Counted from the first letter of the stretch, positions 41,798-50,931 are shown. The stretch: 64,000 nt of DNA from Bradyrhizobium nanningense (GCF_004114535.1 NZ_LBJC01000020.1:372001-436000); one strand, 5' to 3'. Numbers and translations: made by a program. The notes: a model not told the origin generated them from the sequence alone.

Positions 41798-42949
41798 GTG
41801 GATGCTCAGACACGGGAGCGTGGACCGTCCGCGGAGCAGCCGCTGCGGACGAAGGAAGCTCCAATGACCGCCCCAGGTCCGGCGCAGGACGCCCAGGAGA
41901 AGTCGGCGAAAACGCCTTCGCTGCGTGACCGGCTTCGCGAGCATTGGCTGATCGCAGCTCTCGGCACCATCGTGCTGATCGCCGCGCTCGTCGGCGGTCT
42001 GCGCTACTGGCTCGAGATACGCCATTACGAATCCACTGACGATGCATTCGTCGCGGCGCGCAGCTTTTCGGTGGCCTCGAAGGTCGGCGGCTATGTGACC
42101 GACATCCCGGTTACGGACAATCAGCACGTCAGCGCCGGCGATCTTCTCGCCAAGATCGACGAGCGCGACTATCGCATCGCCGTCGATCAGGCCAATGCGC
42201 AGGTTGCCAATGCCAAGGCGAACAACGCCAATGTCGAGGCGCAGATCGATTCGCAGCAGGAGCAGATCAAGCAGGCTCAGGCCCAGCTCGAACAGGCCGA
42301 GGCCCAGCTTCAATTCTCGCAGGAGGAATTCGCGCGCGCCCAGGATCTGGTCGAGAAAGGCGCCGGCACCGTGCAGCGCCAGCAGCAGACCCGCTCGGAT
42401 CTCCAGGCGCAGCAAGCCAACACCGAACGCGCCAAGACGGCCGTGACTTCGGCGCAACTCGGTATCAAGACGCTGCAGGCCCAGCTCGAAGGCGCCAAGG
42501 CGCAGCTCGCGCAGTCGCAGGCGCAGCTCGATCAGGCCAGGCTGAACCTGCAGTACACCAGCGTCGTCGCGGCCCAGTCCGGCCGCGTCGTCAAGCTCTC
42601 GGGCGCCAAGGGCACGTACGTCACGGCGGGACAGAGCCTCATGATGTTCGTCCCCGATGAGGTCTGGATCGTCGCGAACTACAAGGAGACGCAGCTGAAC
42701 GACATGCGACCGGGCCAACCGGTCGAGATTCGCATCGATGCCTATCCCGGTCGCAAGCTCACCGGCCATGTCGATTCGGTGCAGCCGGGCTCCGGCACCG
42801 CCTTCAGTCTGCTGCCGGCTGAGAACGCGACCGGCAATTACGTCAAGGTCGTGCAACGCGTGCCGGTGAAGATCGTGGTCGACAGCTGGCCGGCCGATCT
42901 GCCGGTCGGTCCCGGCATGTCGGTCGTGCCCTGGACCAGGGTGAGATGA
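41798..42949 (+). CDS. emrA: EmrA/HlyD-type membrane-fusion protein
   Basis: A 383-residue adaptor. Cytoplasmic N-terminus, one helix near 50-72 (WLIAALGTIVLIAALVGGL), ESTDDAFVAARSFSVASKVGGYVTDIPVTDNQHVSAGDLLAKID (lipoyl half), a long Gln/Ala coiled-coil hairpin (about 125-265), then the second lipoyl half and beta barrel. It would link EmrB to an outer-membrane channel. GTG 41798 is the chosen start; an internal ATG at 41864 (MTAPGPAQ) is possible. It overlaps emrB by four bases. Confidence 0.9.
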   Translation: MDAQTRERGPSAEQPLRTKEAPMTAPGPAQDAQEKSAKTPSLRDRLREHWLIAALGTIVLIAALVGGLRYWLEIRHYESTDDAFVAARSFSVASKVGGYVTDIPVTDNQHVSAGDLLAKIDERDYRIAVDQANAQVANAKANNANVEAQIDSQQEQIKQAQAQLEQAEAQLQFSQEEFARAQDLVEKGAGTVQRQQQTRSDLQAQQANTERAKTAVTSAQLGIKTLQAQLEGAKAQLAQSQAQLDQARLNLQYTSVVAAQSGRVVKLSGAKGTYVTAGQSLMMFVPDEVWIVANYKETQLNDMRPGQPVEIRIDAYPGRKLTGHVDSVQPGSGTAFSLLPAENATGNYVKVVQRVPVKIVVDSWPADLPVGPGMSVVPWTRVR

Positions 42950-44565
42950 CCGACGTTGTGCAAGGCGGCGCGTCAGCGGGCGGCTGGTCGCCGGAGCGTT
43001 CGGCGGCCGGCGGGCACAATCCCTATTTGATCGCCTTCGTGGTCTCGATCGCGACCTTCATGGAGGTGCTCGACACCACCATCGCCAACGTCGCGCTGCG
43101 CCACATCGCCGGCGGGCTCGCGGTCGGCATCGACGAGAGCACCTACGTCATCACCAGTTATCTGGTCGCCAACGCGATCGTGCTGTCGATCTCGGGCTGG
43201 TTGTCGACGGTGATCGGCCGCAAGCGCTTCTACATGATGTGCGTTGCGACGTTCTCAATCGCCTCGCTGCTGTGCGGCTTCGCCTGGAATTTGCAGTCGC
43301 TGGTGCTGTTTCGCATTCTTCAGGGCCTCGGCGGTGGCGGCATGGCCACCAGCGAGCAGGCGATCCTCGCCGACTCCTTCCCGCCGCACAAGCGTGGCCA
43401 GGCTTTCGCGATCTACGGCGTGGCCGTCGTGGTCGCGCCGGTGATCGGTCCAACGCTGGGCGGCTGGATCACCGACACCTACAGCTGGCACTGGGTGTTC
43501 CTGATCAACGTGCCGATGGGGCTGCTTTCGCTCCTCCTGGTCGGCACGCTGGTCAAGGAGCCCTCAGGCGCGGAGGCGGAGAGGGAGCAGCTGCTGAGCA
43601 GGGGCCTGCGGGTCGACTATGTCGGCTTCGCCCTTGTCGCCCTCGGACTCGGTTCGCTCGAATTCGTGCTCGATGAAGGCCAGCGCAACGACTGGTTCGG
43701 ATCGAACATGATCATCGTCTTCGCGCTGCTGGCCGCGGTCTCGCTGCTGGCGCTGATCCCATGGGAGCTGACGCGGGAGGATCCGATCGTCGATCTTCGC
43801 CTGCTCAGCCGACGCCAGTTCGCCGCCTGCTTCCTCGTCATGCTCGGCACCGGCGCGGTGCTGATCTCGACCACCCAGCTGCTGCCGCAATTGCTCCAGA
43901 CCGAGCTGAACTACACGGCGATGCTGGCGGGCCTCGCGCTGTCGCCTGGCGGCATCGCGACCCTGGTGCTGATGCCGGTGGTCGGCCGTCTGGTTGGTAC
44001 AGTTCAGCCGAAATACCTGATCATGTTCGGCGCTGCCGTCGTCGCGTTCTCGATGTGGCATCTCACAGGGCTCACCGGCGACATCACCTACGGCTACGCT
44101 GCGTTGTCGCGTATCTTCCTTGCGGTCGGTCTGCCCTTCCTGTTCCTGCCGGTGACGACAGCCTCATATGATGGCGTTCCGCCGGACAAGACCAATCAGG
44201 CCTCGGCCCTGATCAATGTCGCCCGCAACATCGGGGGATCCATGGGCGTCGCGCTGGCGCAGACGATCCTGGCGCAGCGCCAGCAATTCCACCAGAGCCG
44301 CCTGGTCGAGCACGCCGCGCCGTCAGATCTCGGCTACCAGCAGACCATCGACGCGATGACGCGCTACTTCCAGGCGCAAGGCTCGAATGCGAGCGATGCG
44401 GCCTCACAAGCGCTCGCCTGGGTCGGCCGCACCTTGCAGCAGCAAGTGGATCTGCTCGCCTATGTCGACGTGTTCTGGACGCTTGCGATCATCGCGGTGC
44501 TGATGATCCCCACGGCGGCGGTGCTGCGGCCGATCAAGCTGGGTGCGCCGGCGCGGGGGCATTGA
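42946..44565 (+). CDS. emrB: EmrB/QacA-family DHA2 drug:H+ antiporter
   Basis: A 539-residue MFS pump with 14 predicted helices. Antiporter motif LDTTIANVALRHIAGGL, motif A-like WLSTVIGRKRF and motif C GVAVVVAPVIGPTLGGWI are present. It is coupled to emrA, so it works as an EmrAB pair exporting hydrophobic compounds. No TetR or MarR repressor is adjacent. The exact EcfG promoter before emrA suggests stress-induced expression. Confidence 0.93.
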   Translation: MTDVVQGGASAGGWSPERSAAGGHNPYLIAFVVSIATFMEVLDTTIANVALRHIAGGLAVGIDESTYVITSYLVANAIVLSISGWLSTVIGRKRFYMMCVATFSIASLLCGFAWNLQSLVLFRILQGLGGGGMATSEQAILADSFPPHKRGQAFAIYGVAVVVAPVIGPTLGGWITDTYSWHWVFLINVPMGLLSLLLVGTLVKEPSGAEAEREQLLSRGLRVDYVGFALVALGLGSLEFVLDEGQRNDWFGSNMIIVFALLAAVSLLALIPWELTREDPIVDLRLLSRRQFAACFLVMLGTGAVLISTTQLLPQLLQTELNYTAMLAGLALSPGGIATLVLMPVVGRLVGTVQPKYLIMFGAAVVAFSMWHLTGLTGDITYGYAALSRIFLAVGLPFLFLPVTTASYDGVPPDKTNQASALINVARNIGGSMGVALAQTILAQRQQFHQSRLVEHAAPSDLGYQQTIDAMTRYFQAQGSNASDAASQALAWVGRTLQQQVDLLAYVDVFWTLAIIAVLMIPTAAVLRPIKLGAPARGH

Positions 44566-44614
44566 GGGATTGGGGGATTGGGGTCCTGATCTTACCGCAC
44601 CCAACGCTCTATCT

Positions 44615-44743
44615 CGTCACCCTGAGGTGGTCGCTTCTTCAGCGGCCCTCGAAGGGCGACGGCCCTGTCATAGCTTGGCCGTACATTCCTCGAGGCTCCC
44701 CATGGGACGCGTTGCGTCCCATGCCTCGCACCTCAGGATGACG
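44615..44743. repeat. Dispersed inverted repeat (CGTCACCCTGAGGTG arms)
   Basis: Outer arms CGTCACCCTGAGGTG and CACCTCAGGATGACG bracket a region with a GGGACGC/GCGTCCC inner stem. From memory this is one of the commonest Bradyrhizobium intergenic repeats. It sits between emrB and the HxlR gene (convergent) and may act as terminator. Confidence 0.7.
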
Positions 44744-44766
44744 GGGCTGCAGCTCAAACCTGGCAC

Positions 44767-45231
44767 TCACCCCACCGCCTGCTTTTGCCCTGGCCCCGCA
44801 TGCACGTGCACTTGCTTGGCATGCAGCACCTCGCCGCATTCCGAGCACACCATGACCGGATCGAACAGCTTGCCGCAGGTCTTGTGCTGATGCAGCAGCG
44901 GGCGGCCGCGCTCGTCGCCCATATGGGTGTCGCCCCAATGCACCATCGCCATGATGATCGGGTAGAGGTCGAGGCCCTTTTGCGTGAGGATGTATTCGTA
45001 GCGCTTCGGCGCGTCGGAATAGGGAACGCGACGCAGGATGCCGAACCGGACCAGCTTCTTCAGCCGCTCCGAGAGCAGATGGCGCGTGATCTGGAGCGAA
45101 GACTGGAACGCCTCGAACCGGCGCACCCGCAGAAAACATTCGCGCAGGATCAGCAGCGTCCAGCGATCGCCGACCACGGCTACTGTGCGGGAGAGCGAGC
45201 AGGTCTCCTCGTCCAACATGTCCCACTTCAT
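44767..45231 (-). CDS. HxlR-family transcriptional regulator
   Basis: A 154-residue product. The HxlR winged helix covers about 10-105: CSLSRTVAVVGDRWTLLILRECFLRVRRFEAFQSSLQITRHLLSERLKKLV. The C-terminus has CGKLFDPVMVCSECGEVL, a CxxC-type small zinc ribbon, then a His-rich end. It is divergent from an SDR gene across 160 bases containing two dyads. It probably represses or activates that gene in response to an electrophile or aromatic compound, as HxlR proteins often do. Confidence 0.88.
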   Translation of the reverse strand: MKWDMLDEETCSLSRTVAVVGDRWTLLILRECFLRVRRFEAFQSSLQITRHLLSERLKKLVRFGILRRVPYSDAPKRYEYILTQKGLDLYPIIMAMVHWGDTHMGDERGRPLLHQHKTCGKLFDPVMVCSECGEVLHAKQVHVHAGPGQKQAVG

Positions 45232-45267
45232 GATCCCGACTCCGTTGTCATCAGTTTGAAAAAGGAA

Positions 45268-45284
45268 CTGATGTGAAATATCAG
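45268..45284. promoter_or_regulatory. Dyad upstream of the HxlR gene
   Basis: CTGAT-GTGAAAT-ATCAG is a 17-base dyad 37 bases before the HxlR start, in an AT-rich stretch. It is a likely autoregulatory site. Confidence 0.45.
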
Positions 45285-45322
45285 ATCAATTTCGAAATAA
45301 GGCTATCACTAAAGCTCATAAT

Positions 45323-45351
45323 TTGACAGTTCTATTTTAGAACGATAGCCT
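45323..45351 (+). promoter_or_regulatory. SDR promoter with operator dyad in the spacer
   Basis: TTGACA (45323-45328) is followed directly by the perfect dyad GTTCTA-TTT-TAGAAC (45329-45343) and a weak -10 (TAGCCT, 45346-45351). A repressor on this dyad would block the promoter. Transcription near 45357 supports the TTG start at 45392. Confidence 0.55.
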
Positions 45352-45391
45352 CTTGCCAATCACACCACCACGCTCACCGGAGGAGGCGACC

Positions 45392-46129
45392 TTGCCCAAG
45401 CGAAACGCGACAGCCGCCGTGATCGGGGCCGGCGATTTCATCGGCTCCGAGATCGCCAAGAAATTCGCGGCGGAGGGGTTCACGGTTTTCGCTGGCCGCC
45501 GCAACGGCGACAAGCTGGCGCCGCTGGTGAGCGACATCGAGGCCGCCGGTGGCGAGATCCACGCCCGCTCGCTTGACGCGCGGAAGGAGGATGAGGTCAT
45601 CTCCTTTCTCAACGACGCCGACAAGCACGCACCGCTCGAAGTCTGCATCTTCAACGTCGGCGCCAACGTCAATTTCCCGATCCTCGACACCACCGAGCGC
45701 GTGTTTCGGAAAGTGTGGGAGATGGCCTGCTATTCCGGCTTCCTCGCAGGGCGCGAGGCGGCGCGGCTGATGCTGCCGCGCGGTGGCGGCAACATCTTCT
45801 TCACGGGCGCCACCGCCTCGTTGCGCGGTGGCAGCGGATTTGCGGCCTTTGCCAGTGCCAAATTCGGCCTGCGTGCGGTGGCGCAGGCGATGGCGCGCGA
45901 GCTCGGGCCGGAGAACATCCATGTCGCCCATCTCATCATCGATTCCGGCGTCGACACCGAATGGGTGCGGCAGCGTCGGCTGGAGGCGCTCGGTCCGAAC
46001 GCGCTCGATAATCCCGATCTGTTGATGCCGCCGTCGTCGGTCGCGGACGCCTATTGGCAGCTGTATCAGCAGCCGAAGAGCGCCTGGACCTTCGAAATGG
46101 AGATCCGTCCGTTTGGAGAGAAATGGTGA
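45392..46129 (+). CDS. Short-chain dehydrogenase/reductase, active-site Tyr replaced by Phe
   Basis: A 245-residue Rossmann protein. The start is TTG 45392, six bases after GGAGGAGG; the longer reading from 45353 begins before the predicted transcript. AAVIGAGDFIGSEIAKKFAAEGF is the cofactor loop, and FNVGANV matches the NNAG position. The catalytic YxxxK is FASAK (Phe153, Lys157), so the usual proton donor is missing. It may be a non-redox SDR or use another residue. Divergent from HxlR. Confidence 0.85.
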   Translation: MPKRNATAAVIGAGDFIGSEIAKKFAAEGFTVFAGRRNGDKLAPLVSDIEAAGGEIHARSLDARKEDEVISFLNDADKHAPLEVCIFNVGANVNFPILDTTERVFRKVWEMACYSGFLAGREAARLMLPRGGGNIFFTGATASLRGGSGFAAFASAKFGLRAVAQAMARELGPENIHVAHLIIDSGVDTEWVRQRRLEALGPNALDNPDLLMPPSSVADAYWQLYQQPKSAWTFEMEIRPFGEKW

Positions 46130-46192
46130 CCGCGGCGCAAAAGTCCGGCTAGACTGAATCCAACCTAAGCAAATTCCGGGAGGAGAACTTAC

Positions 46193-47194
46193 GTGAAGAC
46201 CGCGATCACCGAACTGTTCGGCATCGAGCATCCCATCATCCAGGGCGGCATGCATTTCGTCGGCTTTGCGGAGCTTGCCGCCGCCGTCTCCAATGCCGGT
46301 GGGCTCGGCATCATCACCGGTCTCACCCAGAAGACGCCGGAATTGCTCGCGAAGGAGATCGCGCGCTGCCGCGACATGACCGACAAGCCGTTCGGCGTGA
46401 ACCTCACGTTCCTGCCGACCTTCTCGGCGCCGCCTTATCCGGAATACATCGCCGCCATCGTCGAGGGCGGCATCAAGGCGGTGGAGACCGCGGGCCGCAG
46501 TCCCGAACAGTACATGCCGGCGCTGAAGGCGGCCGGCATCAAGGTCATCCACAAATGCACCTCGGTCCGCCACTCGCTGAAGGCCGAGCGCATCGGCTGC
46601 GATGCCGTCAGTGTCGACGGCTTCGAGTGCGGCGGTCATCCCGGCGAGGACGACATTCCGAACATGATCCTGCTGCCGCGTGCGGCGGAGGAATTGAAGG
46701 TCCCGTTCGTCGCCTCCGGCGGCATGGCCGACGGGCGCAGCCTCGTCGCGGCGCTGTCGCTGGGCGCGGCCGGCATGAACATGGGCACGCGCTTCATCGC
46801 CACCAAGGAGACGCCGGTGCATCAGAACGTGAAGAACGCGCTGGTCGCGGCAACCGAGCTGGACACCCGCCTGATCATGCGCAGCTTGCGCAACACCGAG
46901 CGCGTGCTGAGAAATGCCAATGTCGATCGCCTCATCGAGATCGAGCGCGAGAAGGGCGAGAAGCTGAAGATCGACGACATCCACGACCAGGTTGCGGGCG
47001 TCTACCCCAAGATCATGCTGGAAGGCCAGATGGACGCCGGCGCCTGGAGCTGCGGCATGGTCGCAGGCTTGATCCACGACATCCCCTCCTGCAAGGAACT
47101 CGTCGACCGAGTCATGGCTGAGGCGGAACAGATCATCCGCAGCCGTCTGATGGGTTTCCTGGATGGGACGGGGGCGACGCGAAAGGTCGCCTGA
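46193..47194 (+). CDS. Nitronate monooxygenase (2-nitropropane dioxygenase) family flavoprotein
   Basis: A 333-residue TIM barrel. ELFGIEHPIIQGGMHFVGFAELAAAVSNAGGLGIITG opens it, with VSVDGFECGGHPGEDD and VASGGMADGRSLVAALSLGAAGMNMGTRF for FMN binding. Family members oxidise nitronates or act as enoyl reductases; this one has the GGHPGE loop of class I-like enzymes. The GTG start follows GGGAGGAGA. It lies 63 bases after the SDR gene and may be co-transcribed. Confidence 0.88.
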   Translation: MKTAITELFGIEHPIIQGGMHFVGFAELAAAVSNAGGLGIITGLTQKTPELLAKEIARCRDMTDKPFGVNLTFLPTFSAPPYPEYIAAIVEGGIKAVETAGRSPEQYMPALKAAGIKVIHKCTSVRHSLKAERIGCDAVSVDGFECGGHPGEDDIPNMILLPRAAEELKVPFVASGGMADGRSLVAALSLGAAGMNMGTRFIATKETPVHQNVKNALVAATELDTRLIMRSLRNTERVLRNANVDRLIEIEREKGEKLKIDDIHDQVAGVYPKIMLEGQMDAGAWSCGMVAGLIHDIPSCKELVDRVMAEAEQIIRSRLMGFLDGTGATRKVA

Positions 47195-47303
47195 CACCGC
47201 CAAACTTCTTAACCACGGCGGCACTTGGCCGCTGGAATTGCGCGCGACGCCTCCTAAATAGGGGTAAATTACCCCTTTCATCATGGAATTTCAGGAGGCG
47301 TCC

Positions 47304-47723
47304 GTGGTCCTGAAAAGCGGTTCTTTTGCAATTGCCGTTGCCCTCGTTATCGCATGGGGCGGCATGGCGCGCGCCGACGACTACAAGCCAGACGAATATC
47401 TCGGTCTCGATCTCTCCAAGGCTGTGCTGTCTCCAAAACGTCTCGGGCCCGAGACGCAGTTCGCACCGGTCGCACTCGAAGCGCGCGGCGGCAACGAGGC
47501 GCAAGCGCGCGCGGAGCCCGTCGATGTGCCGAAGAAGGTCGCCGCCGAACGCGTCCGTGTGGCCGAGCCGAAGGTCGCGCATGCGAGGCCCGCGGAGCCG
47601 CGCGGCGCAGCCCGCGCGAAGCTGGCACACCGCCACGGCAACCCGCTCGACGCACAAGCGATGGACACCCGCATCCAGACCTGGCCCTGCCGCACCGGCG
47701 GCATCTGCAACTGGAAGCGCTGA
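47304..47723 (+). CDS. Secreted basic protein with C-terminal Cys pair
   Basis: A 139-residue product. AGGAGG precedes GTG 47304; the ATG at 47283 lies upstream of that ribosome site. Signal peptide LKSGSFAIAVALVIAWGGMARA, then DDYKPDEYLGLDLSKAVLSPKRLGP, an Ala/Glu/Arg-rich linker, and a conserved-looking end MDTRIQTWPCRTGGICNWKR with two Cys. Function unknown, probably periplasmic. Confidence 0.7.
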   Translation: MVLKSGSFAIAVALVIAWGGMARADDYKPDEYLGLDLSKAVLSPKRLGPETQFAPVALEARGGNEAQARAEPVDVPKKVAAERVRVAEPKVAHARPAEPRGAARAKLAHRHGNPLDAQAMDTRIQTWPCRTGGICNWKR

Positions 47724-47767
47724 GGCGTGATGAGATCAGACTTGATTGCTCCAAGGCAGGTGCGCTC

Positions 47768-47789
47768 CCTCTCCCGCTTGCGGGAGAGG
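47768..47789. repeat. Short palindrome CCTCTCCCGC/GCGGGAGAGG
   Basis: Perfect ten-base arms with a two-base loop in the noncoding gap between the secreted-protein gene and phoD. It is a common intergenic palindrome type in this group and a possible terminator. Confidence 0.6.
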
Positions 47790-47971
47790 TGAACGACCCG
47801 CAGCAGTCGATTTGACCTAAACCCATTCCGCGCTAGGCAGCGACGCTGCGGCCGCTTCACCTCGCCCGTCATCCTCGCGTCGCAAAACCGTCGGCGGGGA
47901 GTCAAGAAAACGTAAGCTGGAAGTCAAGGAGCGCAGGCACCTTCCGTCGCGATTCGACGAAGGTTTCCTGA

Positions 47972-49546
47972 ATGGCGACGCTCCGCGCTTCGCGCGCATG
48001 GACCCGGCGGCAATTCCTGGTCCGCTCGACTTCAAGCCTGGCGGTTGCCTCGCTCGGCGCGCTCGCGACACCGTACCTCAGCCGCGCCGCCGATCGTCCG
48101 CGGATCGCCGGCGGCATCCAGTCCGGCGACGTCTGTGATGGCTCCGCCGTGATCTGGGCGCGCGCGGACCGTCCCGCCCGAATGCACGTGGAGTGCTCGA
48201 CCGTCGAGAGCTTCAAGTCCATCATCGCGTCGTCCTCGCGCAACGCCCTGCCGGACGCGGATTTCACCGCAAAGCTGCAGCTCGACGACCTGCCGTCCGG
48301 GCAGGACATCTTCTATCGCGTCCGCTTCGACGACATCGCAACCGGCCTTCGCGGCGAAAGCCGCCTCGGCCATTTCCGCACTGCGCCGGCAGCCAGCCAG
48401 TCGATCTCGTTCGTGTGGTCCGGCGACGTCGGAGGGCAGGGCTGGGGCATCGACGTCGCGCGCGGCGGCTATCGCAGCTATCGTACCATGCTCGACAACC
48501 GCCCCGATTTCTTCATCCATTCCGGCGATCACATCTACGCCGACTGCACGATTCCGGCCGAGCAGAAGCTGCCGAACGGCGAGACCTGGCGCAACCTCGT
48601 GGTGGAGGAGAAGTCCGAAGTCGCGCATACGCTGGCGCAGTTCCGCGGCAATTACAAATACAACCATCTCGACGAGAAGTTTCGCGCCTTCCACGCGGAG
48701 GTGCCGATGTTCGCACAATGGGACGACCACGAAGTCACCAACGACTGGTCGCCGACCGGCAGCTATGATGACGCTGGCTTCGAGGATGATGGTACCCCGC
48801 GCCTGGTCGCGCGCGCCCGCCGTGCCTTCTTCGACTTCATGCCGATCCGCAATATCGGCGCGCAGCAGGGCCGGGTTTATCGGAAGATCGGCTATGGCCC
48901 GCTGCTCGACATCTTCATGATCGACATGCGCAGCTATCGCGACGATAACTGGAACAAGGGCAGCGACCATCGCGGCTGGATCCTTGGTGCCGAACAGCTC
49001 GCCTGGCTGAAGCGCGAGCTCGCCGCCTCGCGCGCGACCTGGAAGGTGATCGCGGCCGACTTGCCGATCGGTCTGATCAGCCTGGACGCCGTCGCGCTCG
49101 GCGACGGGCCGCCCGACCGGCGCGAACACGAGATCGCCGATCTTCTCTGCTTCATCAAGCGCGCCGGTGTGCGCAACATCGTCTGGCTCACCGCCGACAT
49201 GCACTACACGGCCGGGCATTATTACGATCCGAACAAGGCGCAATTTAGGGATTTCGAGCCGTTCTGGGAGTTCGTCTCCGGACCGCTGCATGCCGGGACC
49301 TGGGGCCCGGCCGAGCTCGATAACACCTTTGGGCCGGTCGTGATGTACCAGAACGGCTGTAGCGCAGCGCAGGGCGATAATCTGGCGCCCTGTTTCGGCC
49401 TGCAATTCTTTGGCCGCGTCGACATCGACGGCGGGAGCTGTGTGATGACCGTGACCTTGAAGGACGTGGACAATCGCAGCCTCTGGTCGGTCGACATCGC
49501 GCCGCAGTCGCAGGCGCGTCCGGCAGTGGTCGCGCAGCATTCGTGA
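47972..49546 (+). CDS. phoD: PhoD-family alkaline phosphatase/phosphodiesterase
   Basis: A 524-residue product with a Tat signal (TRRQFLVRSTSSLAVASLGALATPYLSRA). The PhoD N-terminal domain follows (GIQSGDVCDGSAVIWARADRP), then the metallophosphatase core with FIHSGDHIYAD, QWDDHEVTNDW, WLTADMHYTAGHYYDP and YQNGCSAAQG. It is exported folded with Ca/Fe and releases phosphate from esters. No Pho box was recognised upstream. Confidence 0.92.
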   Translation: MATLRASRAWTRRQFLVRSTSSLAVASLGALATPYLSRAADRPRIAGGIQSGDVCDGSAVIWARADRPARMHVECSTVESFKSIIASSSRNALPDADFTAKLQLDDLPSGQDIFYRVRFDDIATGLRGESRLGHFRTAPAASQSISFVWSGDVGGQGWGIDVARGGYRSYRTMLDNRPDFFIHSGDHIYADCTIPAEQKLPNGETWRNLVVEEKSEVAHTLAQFRGNYKYNHLDEKFRAFHAEVPMFAQWDDHEVTNDWSPTGSYDDAGFEDDGTPRLVARARRAFFDFMPIRNIGAQQGRVYRKIGYGPLLDIFMIDMRSYRDDNWNKGSDHRGWILGAEQLAWLKRELAASRATWKVIAADLPIGLISLDAVALGDGPPDRREHEIADLLCFIKRAGVRNIVWLTADMHYTAGHYYDPNKAQFRDFEPFWEFVSGPLHAGTWGPAELDNTFGPVVMYQNGCSAAQGDNLAPCFGLQFFGRVDIDGGSCVMTVTLKDVDNRSLWSVDIAPQSQARPAVVAQHS

Positions 49547-49579
49547 GGGGGCACGATGCGCTCCGGCGGCGAGGCGTGG

Positions 49580-49602
49580 ATGGCCGGGACAAGCCCGGCC
49601 AT
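49580..49602. repeat. Palindrome ATGGCCGGG/CCCGGCCAT
   Basis: Perfect nine-base arms around ACAAG, 34 bases after phoD. This is a frequent rhizobial intergenic palindrome and may end the phoD transcript. Confidence 0.6.
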
Positions 49603-49763
49603 GACGATGGAGAGGCACCGCATCTAACCCGATCTTGATTGGCCGCGCTGCGTCTCCCGGGCTATACTGTCCGCCCCGCCATCTCTTTTCCATCACCGAA
49701 AGGTCTGCTCGCGCGGCAACGCCGCGCGAATCCGGTGGGATGAACGACGTCAGGAGCCTGTTC

Positions 49764-50582
49764 ATGGACAATCTGAAGACACAAGGCATCAGCATGCCCA
49801 AGCTCGGCCTCGGCACCTTTCGCATGCAGGGCGATGTCTGCCGCGCCGCGGTCGAGACCGCGCTGTCGATCGGCTATCGCCACATCGACACCGCCGAGAT
49901 GTATGCCAATGAGGAGCCGATCGGATCAGCCATCGCCGCGTCCCGCCTGCCGCGCGGCGAGCTTCACGTCACGACAAAGGTCTGGCACGAGAACCTCAGC
50001 CCCGACGCGATCCGTCGCGCTTTCGATGCCAACCTGAACAAGCTTCGGCTTGACCATGTCGATCTCTATCTCGTGCACTGGCCCTCCAGGGCTGCGGACT
50101 GGGGCGCGGTGTTCGAGACCTTGATGACGCTCAAGGAGGAGGGGCGCGTGCGCGCCATTGGCGTCGCCAATTTCACCACGGCGCTGCTCAAGATCGCGGT
50201 CGAGGATTTCGGGGCGCCGATCGCCTGCAACCAGGTCGAATATCACGCGATGCTCGATCAATCGAAGGTGCTGGCCTATCTCGCGGCGAAATCGATTCCG
50301 CTCGTCGCTTATTGTCCGCTGGCGCAGGGGCGCATTGCCTCGGATCCGGTGCTGGCCGAGATCGGCGCCAGGCGCAACGCGACCGCCGCGCAAGTCGCGC
50401 TGAAATGGCTGCTCGACCAGGACGGTGTCGCCGCGATCCCCAAGGCCTCGCGCCGCGAGAGCCAGCAGGCCAACCTCGATGCGCTGAAGATCACGCTGGA
50501 CGATGCCGATCGCCGCAAGATCGCCGCGCTGCCGAAGGATCGCCGCTGCGTCAATCCGAGCTTTGCGCCGGCGTGGGACTAG
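49764..50582 (+). CDS. Aldo-keto reductase (2,5-diketo-D-gluconate reductase type)
   Basis: A 272-residue TIM barrel. The AKR tetrad is present: Asp and Tyr in HIDTAEMYANEE, Lys in TTKVWHENL, His in YLVHWPSR. NADPH loop near IPKASRRESQQANLDAL. AGGAG precedes ATG 49764; an earlier ATG at 49740 lies upstream of that ribosome site. It probably reduces small aldehydes or methylglyoxal. Confidence 0.9.
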   Translation: MDNLKTQGISMPKLGLGTFRMQGDVCRAAVETALSIGYRHIDTAEMYANEEPIGSAIAASRLPRGELHVTTKVWHENLSPDAIRRAFDANLNKLRLDHVDLYLVHWPSRAADWGAVFETLMTLKEEGRVRAIGVANFTTALLKIAVEDFGAPIACNQVEYHAMLDQSKVLAYLAAKSIPLVAYCPLAQGRIASDPVLAEIGARRNATAAQVALKWLLDQDGVAAIPKASRRESQQANLDALKITLDDADRRKIAALPKDRRCVNPSFAPAWD

Positions 50583-50648
50583 TCCGAAGGGCTTTCAATA
50601 CGCAAAGAAATGACCCCGCGAGGGGCCATTTCCACGTTGCGCTCTGAA

Positions 50649-50876
50649 TTAGTCCCAGTGATGGTGGCTGCGCTTGACCACGACGACCCTGTCGCCATGG
50701 TGACGCCAGCCGCGATGCCAGCCATAGTCGCGATGCTCGCGGAATTCGGCGCGGGCGCCGTACGGCCCGTGATGATGATAGCCGCGCTTGATCACCACCG
50801 TCTCCGCGCTTGCCAACGTCGGCGCCGCAATCACGAGCGCGCCCAGGGCCGCAACCACATAACCAAGCTTCTTCAT
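50649..50876 (-). CDS. Small secreted His/Tyr/Arg-rich protein
   Basis: A 75-residue product. Signal peptide MKKLGYVVAALGALVIAAPTLASA; the mature part has GYHHHGPYGARAEFREHRDYGWHRGWRHHGD and ends RSHHHWD. About 13 His in 51 mature residues suggests metal binding. GAGGAGG precedes the ATG and an EcfG-like promoter is at 50907-50931. This secreted family is common in Bradyrhizobium, with no known role. Confidence 0.78.
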   Translation of the reverse strand: MKKLGYVVAALGALVIAAPTLASAETVVIKRGYHHHGPYGARAEFREHRDYGWHRGWRHHGDRVVVVKRSHHHWD

Positions 50877-50906
50877 GATGTCCTCCTCCAATCGAATGCA
50901 CATCTA

Positions 50907-50931
50907 AACCGGGCATTCACGCGAACGTTCC
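50907..50931 (-). promoter_or_regulatory. EcfG-like promoter (GGAAC-N16-GGTT)
   Basis: Minus strand GGAAC (50927-50931), 16 bases, GGTT (50907-50910), one mismatch. Predicted start near 50900, about 24 bases before the ATG. Confidence 0.45.

Noticed and set aside
45374..47284. A 636-codon minus-strand frame opposite the SDR and nitronate monooxygenase genes
   Set aside because: Both plus-strand genes have clear family motifs; the minus frame has none.
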